Below, piece after piece: positions 52,032 through 61,570 of a stretch of 64,000 nt of DNA. Numbering within the stretch: position 1 is the stretch's first letter; every line of letters starts with the position of its first letter. A program made the translations under genes and the position numbers. Under the pieces are notes generated by a model. The model made no database searches. It was given only the letters and a program-made list of their open reading frames with translations, and was not told where the DNA came from. The stretch spans positions 1-64,000 of the forward strand of contig CALGIG010000022.1 of assembly GCA_937915865.1 (NCBI GenBank), in the 5' to 3' direction. The DNA comes from an uncultured Prolixibacteraceae bacterium. Lineage in GTDB: Bacteria; Bacteroidota; Bacteroidia; Bacteroidales; Prolixibacteraceae.

Positions 52032-52868
52032 ATGGGTCTTGATCTTGAAAAATATATTAATCCGGCTACCATCGAGAAATTTATACGGATCATTTTTATC
52101 CTGATTATAGGCATAAGCTCTATTCAGACAATCGCTTTTATGTTGAAGAGATCATTGCGTAAACAACTTTCACGTCAACGCATGATGTTAATAACCCGTA
52201 CCATTATTTATACCGGATACACTGGTTTGGTACTAATTGTTATCAAAGAGTTAAACTACGACCTTACTGCCTTATTTGGAGCTGCTGGTGTAGTTGGTAT
52301 CGTTATTGGTGTGGCGTCGCAAACAAGCATTGGGAATATTATAAGCGGATTATTTTTGGTGGGAGAAAAATCGTTTGAGATTGGCGACGTAGTGCGCATT
52401 GGCGACAAAACCGGCACTGTTTATTCCATCGATTTACTGTCAATCAAGATAAAGACTTTCGATAATCTGTTGATCCGTATTCCCAACCAGTCGGTTATTT
52501 CTTCAGAATTGACAAATGTTACCCGTTTTCCCATTCGCCGCCTCGATTTCCAAATTGGCGTAGCTTACAAGGAAGATCTTCGCAAGGTGAAAATGTTGCT
52601 CGAAAATGTAGCACGAAATAATCCGCTTTGCCTTGAAGAGCCCGAACCTTATATACTTTTCCAGAATTTCGGCGACAGTAGCATCAACATCACTTTTGGT
52701 GTATGGTTCGAAAAGGCTAATTATTCGGCGGTAAAGAATTCTGTTTTCGTAGAAATAAAAGAAGCTTTCGACCGCGAAGGTATAGAAATACCATTCCCGC
52801 ATGTAAGTATCTATGCTGGTGAGGCCAGTAAGCCATTTGATGTGAATATTAGGGAAACAAGTAATTGA
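52032..52868 (+). CDS. mscS: MscS-type mechanosensitive channel
   Basis: 278 residues, about three membrane helices then the MscS beta domain. The pore-lining helix region 'LFGAAGVVGIVIGVASQTSIGNIISGLFLVGEKSFEIGDVVRI' and 'TFDNLLIRIPNQSVIS' are diagnostic. Opens under membrane tension to release solutes. Coupled to the DUF432 gene. Confidence 0.93.
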   Translation: MGLDLEKYINPATIEKFIRIIFILIIGISSIQTIAFMLKRSLRKQLSRQRMMLITRTIIYTGYTGLVLIVIKELNYDLTALFGAAGVVGIVIGVASQTSIGNIISGLFLVGEKSFEIGDVVRIGDKTGTVYSIDLLSIKIKTFDNLLIRIPNQSVISSELTNVTRFPIRRLDFQIGVAYKEDLRKVKMLLENVARNNPLCLEEPEPYILFQNFGDSSINITFGVWFEKANYSAVKNSVFVEIKEAFDREGIEIPFPHVSIYAGEASKPFDVNIRETSN

Positions 52869-53001
52869 TTCCTAACTACATTTCATTCTCCATACAGACT
52901 GGCTATTTCTGAATATGGACAAATTTCTGAATATAAGTGAATATTTGTTTTTCGTGTGAATTCTAAATTCGCAATGTTTAAAATAGCTAACCATTTTTAA
53001 A

Positions 53002-56000
53002 ATGAAGAAATTTGTTTGCCTAAGCATAGCCATTGCCACCTTTTTCGTTATGCAAAGTTTTCGCTCCGAGACCAGGTCAACATCAAAAAATGGACTAATG
53101 AGTCCGCAAGTAACAATATACTCATCCGGTACCGATACGGTTGTTAGTGGCGCCCCTGTTCCTCCTGAAATTGAAAATCCCGAATTGTTAGGCATCAATA
53201 AAGAGCCGTGGCATGCAACGCTGATGGTTTATGGAAACCAGGCTGAGGCTTTGAAAGCCATCCGCCACGCCTCATCGTTTTGCCGAAGCTTGAATGGAAT
53301 GTGGAAATTCAACTGGGTAGCCTGGCCGCAGGAACGTCCTGTTGACTTCTACAAACCTTCTTTCGATGTGTCGGGCTGGAAAGAAATTTCAGTTCCGTCG
53401 AACTGGCAGGTTTTGGGCTACGGAACGCCTTACTACAAAAATATGGGCTACATTTTCCAGAAAGATTTTCCGCATGTAATGAGCGAACCACCTAAAAAAT
53501 ACACCGCATATAAAGAACGAAACCCAGTTGGTAGTTATCGCCGTGAATTTGAAATTCCGCAGAACTGGAATGGCCGCCGCATTTTCCTGACGTTTGATGG
53601 TATTGACGCTGGTTTTTTCTTGTGGGTGAACGGCGAAAAAGTGGGATACAGCATCAACAGCCGCAACGCTGCCGAATTTGATATTACCAAATACGTGAAA
53701 CCGGGCAAAAACATGGTGGCTGCAGAGGTTTACCGTTTTACCGCCGGAAGTTTTCTCGAAGACCAGGACATGTGGCGTTTGAGCGGTATTTTCCGCAACG
53801 TAACTGTTTGGAGTACTCCTGAAACCCACGTTCGCGACTATTTCATCAAAACCGATCTGGACCAGAAATACGAAAATGCCACTGTTGAAGTAATTGCCAA
53901 AGTGAAAAACTATGGAGCCTCAAAGAGCGCAGCTCAAAAATTGGTTGCTACCCTTTTCGACGGAACAAAGGAAGTGAAAGGCGCCAAAGCTGAAGTAGAT
54001 GTTCCGGCATTGAATCCGGGCGAAGAGAAAGAAGTTACGTTGAAATTCCAGGTAAACAATCCGGCTAAATGGACTGCCGAAACACCCAAATTATACACTA
54101 CTGTTTTAACTTTGAACGAAGGCTCAAAAACCAACGAAATCCTTTCGTCAAAAACCGGGTTCCGCAAAGTGGAGATTAAAGGGCGCATTTTCATGGTAAA
54201 CGGAACTCCAATAAAGTTGAAAGGAGTGAACCGTCACGAGCACTGGCCTGAAGTTGGTCATGCCATTACCGAGGCCCAAATGATTCGCGATTTGGAAGTG
54301 ATTAAACAGGGAAACTGCAATCACGTGCGCACCTGTCATTATTCCGACGACCCGCGCTGGTACGAGTTGTGCGACGAATGGGGAATTTGGCTGGTGGCCG
54401 AAGCCAATGTTGAATGCCACGGTTACGACCACAAATTCGACGAAGAACCACGGATGAAAGATCAGATTATTGACCGCAACGTAGCTAATGTCGAGAATTT
54501 CAAGAATCATCCGTCAGTGATTATCTGGTCGTTGGGGAACGAAAACGGCGGCGTGGGAACCAACTTTGTTCAGGCTATGAATACGATAAAAGCGATAGAT
54601 CCTACCCGATTTGTACATTATGAACGCTTCGGAATTGGAGCAAAAAATCCATCAGATTTCGATGGCAAAATGTATGGTACACCCGCCGATTTTGCAAAGA
54701 TTGCCCAGAACAAAGAGTTAACCAAGCCCTTCTACATCTGTGAATTCGCACACGCTATGTTCAACTCAATGGGTTCGCTGGATGAATATTCAGAAATATT
54801 TGATCAAAATCCTGAAATTTTAGGCGGCGCCATTTGGGAATACCAAGACCAGGGATTGTATAACAATCGTGATCCAAAACACCCGATTATCGCTTACGGC
54901 GGCGGGTTTGGCGAATTCCCGAACGACCACTATTTCATTCACAAAGGAACTGTTTTCTCCGATCGTTCGCCGAAACCGCATTATCCTGAAATGAAAAAAT
55001 CGTTTCAATGGATTGGCATTTCAGTAGAAGATGCTGCAACCGCAACCATCAAAATCAAAAATAAATACCAGTTTATCAACCTGAATGGCTTCTCTGCGTC
55101 ATGGAGCCTGGCTGAAAACGGAAAAGAAATTTCAAGTGGGGAACTTACCCTCCCGGAAATCAAAGCTGGCAGTGAAAAGGTAATCACCCTTCCGGTAAAA
55201 GTAGCTAATCCAAAAGCTGGGGCCGAATATTTTGTACGTGTTTCGTTTGTACAAAACAACAATGAACTTTGGGCTAAAAAAGGATTTGAAGTTGCATGGC
55301 AGCAGTTCCAGTTACCAGTTAAAGTGGCTGAACTACCAGTTGCCGAAGCAAAAATGCCGGTAACCTTAACCCAGAATGACAAAGAAATTACAGTGAAAGG
55401 AAACGGCTTTTCTGTTGTATTCAACAAAGCTGCCGGAACTTTCTACAGTATGAAAAAAGGTAATCAGGAATTGCTTACAGCACAAGGTGGACCAAAATTG
55501 CACTTGTGGCGCGCACCTCACCGCAACGACGATATGTGGGCCAACCGCGATTGGACTAAATTCGGTGTAAAAGAATTAAAATGGACAGTTGACAACTTGA
55601 CCGCCAGTCAATTGGATGCCAACAATGCGCAAATTTCAGTAAAAATGAAGGGCGAAGGTAAAGAAGGTTTCAGCGTTTCGTTTGAAACTACCTATAAAAT
55701 AAATGGGAACGGCGAAATTGTTGCCAGCAATAAAATTGATTCGAGCAATCCGAAAGTAGTGGTAGGCCGCCTTGGTGTTCGCCTGATGCTGAACAAACAG
55801 ATGGATCAGATTTCGTATTTTGGACGTGGCCCGATGGAAAATTACGCCGACCGCAAAAGTGGTTTCGACGTGAGTTTGTACAGCAGCACTATTGAACAGC
55901 AAATGACTCCGTACGAAAAACCTATGGATTGCGGAAACCACGAAGATGTTCGATGGGCTGAAATCTCGCAAAAAGGAGGAGCCGCACTTAAAGTTACCAG

Positions 56001-56220
56001 CGACAAGGATTTGATGCAATTTACCGCTATTCCATACACCGACGAAGAAATGGAAAATGTGGAATACCGCATCGATTTGCCTCAAAGTTCTGCAACAGTT
56101 TTATGTATCAGCCACAAAACGCTCGGTGCAGGATCGAATGGTTGTGGGCCGCGCCCATTGCCACAATACCAGGTTTTTGCTGAACCTACTTCATTTTGTT
56201 ACACGTTGCAAATCAAATAA
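53002..56220 (+). CDS. Glycoside hydrolase family 2 beta-galactosidase, secreted
   Basis: 1072 residues with signal peptide (first ~22 residues). Domains: jelly roll about 80-270, Ig-like 275-390, TIM barrel 395-690, second Ig 695-790, and Bgal_small C-terminal domain 805-1070. Catalytic acid/base is E514 ('SLGNENGG') and the nucleophile E581 ('YICEFAHAM'). LacZ-like organisation with 'VNRHEHWPEVGHA'. It hydrolyses terminal beta-galactosides, probably in the periplasm. A strong terminator separates it from the PUL that follows, so it is a separate transcript. Confidence 0.93.
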   Translation: MKKFVCLSIAIATFFVMQSFRSETRSTSKNGLMSPQVTIYSSGTDTVVSGAPVPPEIENPELLGINKEPWHATLMVYGNQAEALKAIRHASSFCRSLNGMWKFNWVAWPQERPVDFYKPSFDVSGWKEISVPSNWQVLGYGTPYYKNMGYIFQKDFPHVMSEPPKKYTAYKERNPVGSYRREFEIPQNWNGRRIFLTFDGIDAGFFLWVNGEKVGYSINSRNAAEFDITKYVKPGKNMVAAEVYRFTAGSFLEDQDMWRLSGIFRNVTVWSTPETHVRDYFIKTDLDQKYENATVEVIAKVKNYGASKSAAQKLVATLFDGTKEVKGAKAEVDVPALNPGEEKEVTLKFQVNNPAKWTAETPKLYTTVLTLNEGSKTNEILSSKTGFRKVEIKGRIFMVNGTPIKLKGVNRHEHWPEVGHAITEAQMIRDLEVIKQGNCNHVRTCHYSDDPRWYELCDEWGIWLVAEANVECHGYDHKFDEEPRMKDQIIDRNVANVENFKNHPSVIIWSLGNENGGVGTNFVQAMNTIKAIDPTRFVHYERFGIGAKNPSDFDGKMYGTPADFAKIAQNKELTKPFYICEFAHAMFNSMGSLDEYSEIFDQNPEILGGAIWEYQDQGLYNNRDPKHPIIAYGGGFGEFPNDHYFIHKGTVFSDRSPKPHYPEMKKSFQWIGISVEDAATATIKIKNKYQFINLNGFSASWSLAENGKEISSGELTLPEIKAGSEKVITLPVKVANPKAGAEYFVRVSFVQNNNELWAKKGFEVAWQQFQLPVKVAELPVAEAKMPVTLTQNDKEITVKGNGFSVVFNKAAGTFYSMKKGNQELLTAQGGPKLHLWRAPHRNDDMWANRDWTKFGVKELKWTVDNLTASQLDANNAQISVKMKGEGKEGFSVSFETTYKINGNGEIVASNKIDSSNPKVVVGRLGVRLMLNKQMDQISYFGRGPMENYADRKSGFDVSLYSSTIEQQMTPYEKPMDCGNHEDVRWAEISQKGGAALKVTSDKDLMQFTAIPYTDEEMENVEYRIDLPQSSATVLCISHKTLGAGSNGCGPRPLPQYQVFAEPTSFCYTLQIK

Positions 56221-56261
56221 ACCAATTTATTCTCATCAAAGTTCAAGTTAAGTATTCTTCG

Positions 56262-56302
56262 CGTATGGATTCAAGGTTTACTTGAGTTCATACGTTTTTT
56301 TT
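56262..56302 (+). terminator. Terminator of the beta-galactosidase gene
   Basis: CGTATGGATTCAAG (56262-56275) pairs with CTTGAGTTCATACG (56281-56294) with two wobbles, loop GTTTA, then eight T. Confidence 0.9.
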
Positions 56303-56416
56303 GCACCAGACTTTGTCAAAAATAATTTTAAACTTTGCCTTGTTATTGGGGTCGAAACCAAATTCAAGAGTTAATTACTTCCATTTTCTGTTTAAAAATG
56401 TTTCTATTTTTACTGC

Positions 56417-57010
56417 ATGGTACAAACTAGAGATTTGATTTTGTTCGAGGATATAAAAAGCGGCAGCGAGAAAGCTTTCAACAAGGCTTTTGAGCTGTAT
56501 TATACCAGTTTGTGCTATTTCACCGACACCATCCTTCATGATTTTGATTTATCGCGCTCGGTGGTTCAGCAGGTTTTTGTTGACATGTGGATTAAGCGTG
56601 AAAGACTCCAGGTCGTTTCGTTAAAAGCCTATTTATTTCAGTCGGCTCGAAATGCTTGCCTCGACATACTGAAACATCGAAAAGCTGAGTCGAAATATCT
56701 TTCTATGCTCGACAAGTCGGAAAACGAGCCGATGACTGATTGGATTGAAAATGCAGAGCTTGCTGACCGGATCAACAATGCAATTAATAATCTGCCGGAG
56801 AAGTGCCGGCAAATATTTATACTTTGCCGTTTTGAAGAACTGAAGTATGCCGAAATTGCTGAGAAACTGGGAATTTCAGTAAAAACTGTTGAAATGCAAA
56901 TAAGTATAGCCCTGAAAAAATTACGAATGGATTTATCAGATTACCAGCCGCTTAATTTATTTTCACTTTTTCTTTCAAAAAAAATACATTTTCGTTACAG
57001 GGTATTTTGA
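56417..57010 (+). CDS. ECF sigma factor of a polysaccharide-utilisation locus
   Basis: 197 residues. Region 2 'AFNKAFELYYTSLCYFTDTIL' and 'LKAYLFQSARNACLDILKHRK'; region 4 'LPEKCRQIFILCRFEELKYAEIAEKLGISVKTVEMQISIALKKLR'. This subtype is partnered with FecR-type anti-sigma (next gene) and drives SusCD expression in response to outer-membrane signalling. Confidence 0.93.
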   Translation: MVQTRDLILFEDIKSGSEKAFNKAFELYYTSLCYFTDTILHDFDLSRSVVQQVFVDMWIKRERLQVVSLKAYLFQSARNACLDILKHRKAESKYLSMLDKSENEPMTDWIENAELADRINNAINNLPEKCRQIFILCRFEELKYAEIAEKLGISVKTVEMQISIALKKLRMDLSDYQPLNLFSLFLSKKIHFRYRVF

Positions 57011-57056
57011 AATCAACTCGTCATAGAGGGCAAAAACAAAATTCCCAGACTGACGA

Positions 57057-58052
57057 ATGGAAAACGAAATTAATCGTATCGACCTCATCATTGCAAACTT
57101 CCTGAGTGGAGAAGCCACTGATACCGAGAAAGCAGAATTAACTGAGTGGATAGAGTCTTCCTCATCAAACAAAAAGCAATTCGAAGAATCTAAACGAATC
57201 TGGGACAATAGCCAAACTTATTTTTCTCGGACTGAATCTTTATCCGATCAGTTACACATCAAAGACCAAATTATTAATCAATTAGTTAACAGGAAAGAAG
57301 GACGAAGCATTTCATTCTGGTTAATCCGTATTGCTGCAATTCTAGCCATCCCTGTTTTACTCGAAATTGGTTGGTATTTAGGTAATTCAGGCAATAATGG
57401 AGAAGAGGTTCTTTGCGAAGTTAGCACACCTAAAGGACATATTTCGAGATGTACTCTGGCTGATGGAACAGAGGTTTGGCTAAATGCCGGATCAACACTG
57501 AAATATCCTTCGACAATGAATGGAAACCAACGTGAAGTAAATCTGGATGGAGAAGCGTATTTCAAAGTCACAAAAAATGCTCACAAACCCTTTATAGTCA
57601 ATACAAAGTTAGCTCAGATTAAAGTACTTGGAACAGTTTTTAACCTGAAAGCATACACCTGTGAAAGTAAAGTTGAAACAACATTAGAAGAAGGACGAGT
57701 AGAATTTAAAGTGAACAGCGCTACAATAAACCCAATTGAACTGAAACCTGGTGAACAAGTTGTGTTTAACCATGTCAATCAAAAATTAAGTGTACACCAG
57801 GTTGATACTTACCTGCTCACTGCCTGGAAAGATGGCAAATATGTGTTTAAAGATGCTGAATTAAAAGATATTATCAATGAATTGGAACGTTTGTACGATG
57901 TAAAATTCCATGTTCAAAACGATTCATTACTACACATGCACTTCCGTGGAATGTTTGAATACGATCTAAACATTTTCAGCGCGTTGGAACGACTTGAAAC
58001 CACAACAAACATGAAGTATAAAATGGATGGCCGCCAAATTTGGCTACAATAA
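57057..58052 (+). CDS. FecR family anti-sigma/signal protein
   Basis: 331 residues. N-terminal cytoplasmic helix bundle, one membrane helix (about 82-102), FecR domain 'CEVSTPKGHISRCTLADGTEVWLNAGSTLKYPS' (about 120-155) and 'GEAYFKVTKNAHKPFIVNTKLAQIKVLGTVFNL'. C-terminal DUF4974-like domain 'FKDAELKDIINELERLYDVKF'. Binds the sigma factor and senses a SusC-type transducer carrying an STN domain, which the next gene has. Confidence 0.93.
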   Translation: MENEINRIDLIIANFLSGEATDTEKAELTEWIESSSSNKKQFEESKRIWDNSQTYFSRTESLSDQLHIKDQIINQLVNRKEGRSISFWLIRIAAILAIPVLLEIGWYLGNSGNNGEEVLCEVSTPKGHISRCTLADGTEVWLNAGSTLKYPSTMNGNQREVNLDGEAYFKVTKNAHKPFIVNTKLAQIKVLGTVFNLKAYTCESKVETTLEEGRVEFKVNSATINPIELKPGEQVVFNHVNQKLSVHQVDTYLLTAWKDGKYVFKDAELKDIINELERLYDVKFHVQNDSLLHMHFRGMFEYDLNIFSALERLETTTNMKYKMDGRQIWLQ

Positions 58053-58116
58053 ACTAATTACCTAATTATTAACCTAAAATAGACAAAATTATGAAGCACT
58101 AAACTCCAACAGCATT

Positions 58117-58181
58117 CATTCCGCAAAAACATAAAAAAACAGGAATAGCTGCGAACTACTCCTGTTAAAAAACGCGGAATG
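58117..58181 (+). promoter_or_regulatory. Nested hairpins in the susC leader
   Basis: Outer stem CATTCCGC (58117-58124) with GCGGAATG (58174-58181) encloses an inner hairpin AACAGGA..TAG (58138-58148) with CTA..TCCTGTT (58156-58166). Position 48 bp before susC suggests leader-mediated control of susCD. Confidence 0.55.
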
Positions 58182-58228
58182 CGAAAAAAAACGAAAATCA
58201 TTTTTTTTATTTAAAACCAACCAAATTT

Positions 58229-61200
58229 ATGAAAATTATTCGGCAATCGGATGATAGGCTATTGCCATCATTCAAAAAAATCTGGCTAATTATGAGATTG
58301 AATTTTGTGTTGATCCTTTTCGTGGTTTTGCAGGTTTCAGCCGGTGTTTCGGCGCAAAATACCCGTTTGGATCTTAAAATGAAGAATGCAACTATTTCGC
58401 AGGTATTCGACGAAATAGAGCGTCAATCGGATGTGTACTTCTTTTACAACAAGACTCAGATTGATGAAAATCAGATTATTAGTGTGGATTACCACAATAA
58501 AACCATCGACGAAGTACTCAAATCAATCATGCCTGAGTTAAACCTGACGTATGAAATTGCAGGTAAAAACATCATTATAAAAGCGCTTTCACCATCAGAT
58601 AATAGTTTCCAGCAATCAAATATAAAAGTAAAAGGAAATGTAAAAAGCGCCAATAGTGAACCGCTACCCGGGGTTACCGTACTTGTGAAGGGAACAACTA
58701 ACGGCACCATTACCGATGTTGACGGCAATTACAGCTTAGCAAATGTTCCGGCCAATGCAACCCTGGTTTTTTCTTTTGTTGGTATGAAAACCAAAGAAAT
58801 ACAGGTAGAAGGAAAGGAAACGGTTAACACAATTCTTGCAGATGAAACAATTGGGTTAGATGAAGTTGTAGCTGTTGGCTACGGAACTCAGAAAAAAGTC
58901 AATTTAACAGGAGCAATTTCAGCTGTAAGCGAACGCGATATTAAAAAACTGAATGTTACACAACCATCTCAGTTGCTGGCGGGTTTAGCCAGCGGGATTA
59001 CGGTTACACAATCCTCAGGTCAACCAGGAAAAGATGAGGCTACTTTACGAATTCGCGGGTTAGGAACATTCAGTTCTGCAGGAACCTCTCCTCTTGTTTT
59101 GGTTGACGGGATTTCTTCCGACTTGAATAACATAAACGCAAGTGATATCGAGAGTATTTCTATTTTGAAAGATGCCGCATCAGCTGCAATATACGGAACC
59201 AGAGCAGCAAACGGCGTAATACTCATCGAAACTAAAAAAGGAAAGGAAGGCGTTACCAAAGTTACTTACCAGGCTAACTTCGGGTTTCAACGACCTTCAG
59301 AAATACCTAAGATTGTTGACTCTTGGGTATATGCAGAAATGATCAATGAAGCATTGCAAAATGCCGGGAGTAATTTGCAATACACTGAAGCAGAAATCGC
59401 CAAATTTAGATCAGGAGAAGATCCGGATAACTATGCAAACAAACGGCATTATGATGATTTAGTCAATTCCGGTAACGGTTTTCAGAATGAACATTACCTG
59501 AGTTTCACTGGTGGAAACAATAAGAATTCCTATTTGTTTTCTCTCGGCTATCTGAATCAAAATGGATTTATCGACAAAACCAACCACAAACATTATAATG
59601 TTTTATTCAACGAGAGCAGTAAAATATCGGATTCTTTCAGAATAAATATAAAATTTCAGGGAAGGACTGGTGCAACCACCGAACCAACAACTATCAGAAG
59701 CGGTGATGGAGTGGATGCACTTCTCAATTATGCATTAAAAATACCGAATACAATTGCCGGGAAAAAATCGGATGGTTATTATGGGCAACAGACCGGGTTT
59801 ACGATCGAAGGCTGGATGGACAGCGAGGCCTTTATAAAAAGTACAAGTAACCGTATGAATGCAAGCGCAGGGTTTGAATGGGATATTTTGAAATCACTTA
59901 AATTAACTGGGCTGGCCGGGTATAACTACGACAATACGAAATACAAACGTTTTTGGCCTACGCTTGTTGTTGACCAGACTTATACCGAAAGTCCTTCTGA
60001 ATTGACGGAAACCCGCACTGAAAATTCGCTCTTAACCTTGCAATCATATATTAATTACAACAAAGTAATTGGATTACACGAATTTCATGTATTAGGTGGA
60101 TTTTCGCAGGAAAGTAATACAAACAGCTGGTTGCAGGCATCCAGAGATAATTTTCCAAGTAATACGCTATACGAAATAAGCGCTGGAGCACAATCTAATA
60201 TGCAAAACAGTGGCTCGGGGTATGAGTGGGCTTTGCAGTCGTTCTTCGGACGTATTAATTATGTTTTTGATGGGAAATATCTGATAGAAGCGAACACAAG
60301 GTATGATGGATCCTCTAGATTTCCAAAAAATAAGCGATGGGGTTTATTCCCTTCGGTCTCTACCGGTTGGATTATCTCTCAAGAAAAATTTTTCAATGTT
60401 AGTTCAATAAACAATCTGAAAATAAGGGCCTCATGGGGAAAACTAGGGAATCAGAACATCGGAAATTATCCTTATCAGCAAATTTTGACACTTGGAATCA
60501 ATGCTCCTTTTGGAGTATCTGAAAAAATAAGTTCGGGAACCGCTGCAACCGATGTTCCAAGTACTGATATAACATGGGAATCAACCAGAGTAATCGATGC
60601 CGGGTTGGATATTGGGTTATTCAACAATAAAATAAATGCTTCCATTGATATTTATGACAAACGAACTTCAGATATTTTGTACAATGTAACCGCATCATCG
60701 GTATTGGGTATGACGCCTTCAGTCCAAAATGCCGGTGTGGTGTCCAATAAGGGGATCGATCTAAACCTTCAGCATCAATATAAAATTGGTGACTTTTCCT
60801 ATACAATCTCAGCCAATTTTTCGTATGTAAAAAATGAAGTAGTAAAATTAGCAACAGTTATTAGGGATGTTAATTCAGGGCTATTTGTTGGATCTCCCTT
60901 ACAGTCGATTTACGGATATGTTGCCGATGGTTTATTCGTCGACCAGCAAGACGTGAATAATTACCCTACTCAACCAAGAGCAGCTGCACCAGGAGACATC
61001 AAGCTAAAGGATATCAGTGGTCCTGATGGAGTTCCTGATGGAAAGGTAAACGCCGATTACGACAGAAAAATAATCGGGAATCAATTTCCAAAATATACAT
61101 ACGGATTAACAATTAGCCCACGATATAAAAACTTCGATCTATTTGTGAACTTATATGGTGTTGGTGGCGTGGATAAGATACTGGGCGGATTCGCTGACAA

Positions 61201-61558
61201 TGCTTTTTTTCAGGGTTCCAATCCCCAGGAATGGATGATGGATCGTTGGACTAAAGAAAATCCTAATCCTAAGGCTGCATATCCTCGCTTCCTTATCTTA
61301 GGAGGTAGTGAGCAGCAATTTTATCAATCTACATTTGTTATGCAAAATGCTTCATTTTTGAGAGTCAGCAACATCCAACTAGGATATACAGTTCCAACGA
61401 CGCTAGTGAAAAAAATATCTATATCAAACGTTTATGTTTATATAAATGTAAAGAATCCATTTACATTCGATCATTTCAGAGAAGGTTGGGATCCTGAAAT
61501 GGGTGCTGGATATCCGCCAGCCCGGTACTTTAGTGCAGGAATTAATGTTAACTTTTAA
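58229..61558 (+). CDS. susC: SusC/RagA TonB-linked outer-membrane transporter with STN domain
   Basis: 1109 residues. Long n-region and signal peptide ending 'VSAGVSAQ' (~43). STN secretin/TonB domain about 48-100 ('ISQVFDEIERQSDVYFFYNKTQID'), which transmits signals to FecR. CarboxypepD-like domain about 130-215 ('PLPGVTVLVKGTTNGTITDVDGNYSL'). Plug about 225-335, including 'DEVVAVGYGTQKKVNLTGAIS', then the 22-strand barrel. Imports glycans in concert with SusD. Specific symbol is by family only. Confidence 0.95.
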   Translation: MKIIRQSDDRLLPSFKKIWLIMRLNFVLILFVVLQVSAGVSAQNTRLDLKMKNATISQVFDEIERQSDVYFFYNKTQIDENQIISVDYHNKTIDEVLKSIMPELNLTYEIAGKNIIIKALSPSDNSFQQSNIKVKGNVKSANSEPLPGVTVLVKGTTNGTITDVDGNYSLANVPANATLVFSFVGMKTKEIQVEGKETVNTILADETIGLDEVVAVGYGTQKKVNLTGAISAVSERDIKKLNVTQPSQLLAGLASGITVTQSSGQPGKDEATLRIRGLGTFSSAGTSPLVLVDGISSDLNNINASDIESISILKDAASAAIYGTRAANGVILIETKKGKEGVTKVTYQANFGFQRPSEIPKIVDSWVYAEMINEALQNAGSNLQYTEAEIAKFRSGEDPDNYANKRHYDDLVNSGNGFQNEHYLSFTGGNNKNSYLFSLGYLNQNGFIDKTNHKHYNVLFNESSKISDSFRINIKFQGRTGATTEPTTIRSGDGVDALLNYALKIPNTIAGKKSDGYYGQQTGFTIEGWMDSEAFIKSTSNRMNASAGFEWDILKSLKLTGLAGYNYDNTKYKRFWPTLVVDQTYTESPSELTETRTENSLLTLQSYINYNKVIGLHEFHVLGGFSQESNTNSWLQASRDNFPSNTLYEISAGAQSNMQNSGSGYEWALQSFFGRINYVFDGKYLIEANTRYDGSSRFPKNKRWGLFPSVSTGWIISQEKFFNVSSINNLKIRASWGKLGNQNIGNYPYQQILTLGINAPFGVSEKISSGTAATDVPSTDITWESTRVIDAGLDIGLFNNKINASIDIYDKRTSDILYNVTASSVLGMTPSVQNAGVVSNKGIDLNLQHQYKIGDFSYTISANFSYVKNEVVKLATVIRDVNSGLFVGSPLQSIYGYVADGLFVDQQDVNNYPTQPRAAAPGDIKLKDISGPDGVPDGKVNADYDRKIIGNQFPKYTYGLTISPRYKNFDLFVNLYGVGGVDKILGGFADNAFFQGSNPQEWMMDRWTKENPNPKAAYPRFLILGGSEQQFYQSTFVMQNASFLRVSNIQLGYTVPTTLVKKISISNVYVYINVKNPFTFDHFREGWDPEMGAGYPPARYFSAGINVNF

Positions 61559-61570
61559 TGATCAGGTAAA

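Noticed and set aside
53002..57010. Beta-galactosidase as first gene of the SusCD operon
   Set aside because: A strong 14-bp hairpin with eight T (56262-56302) separates them, so co-transcription is unlikely.
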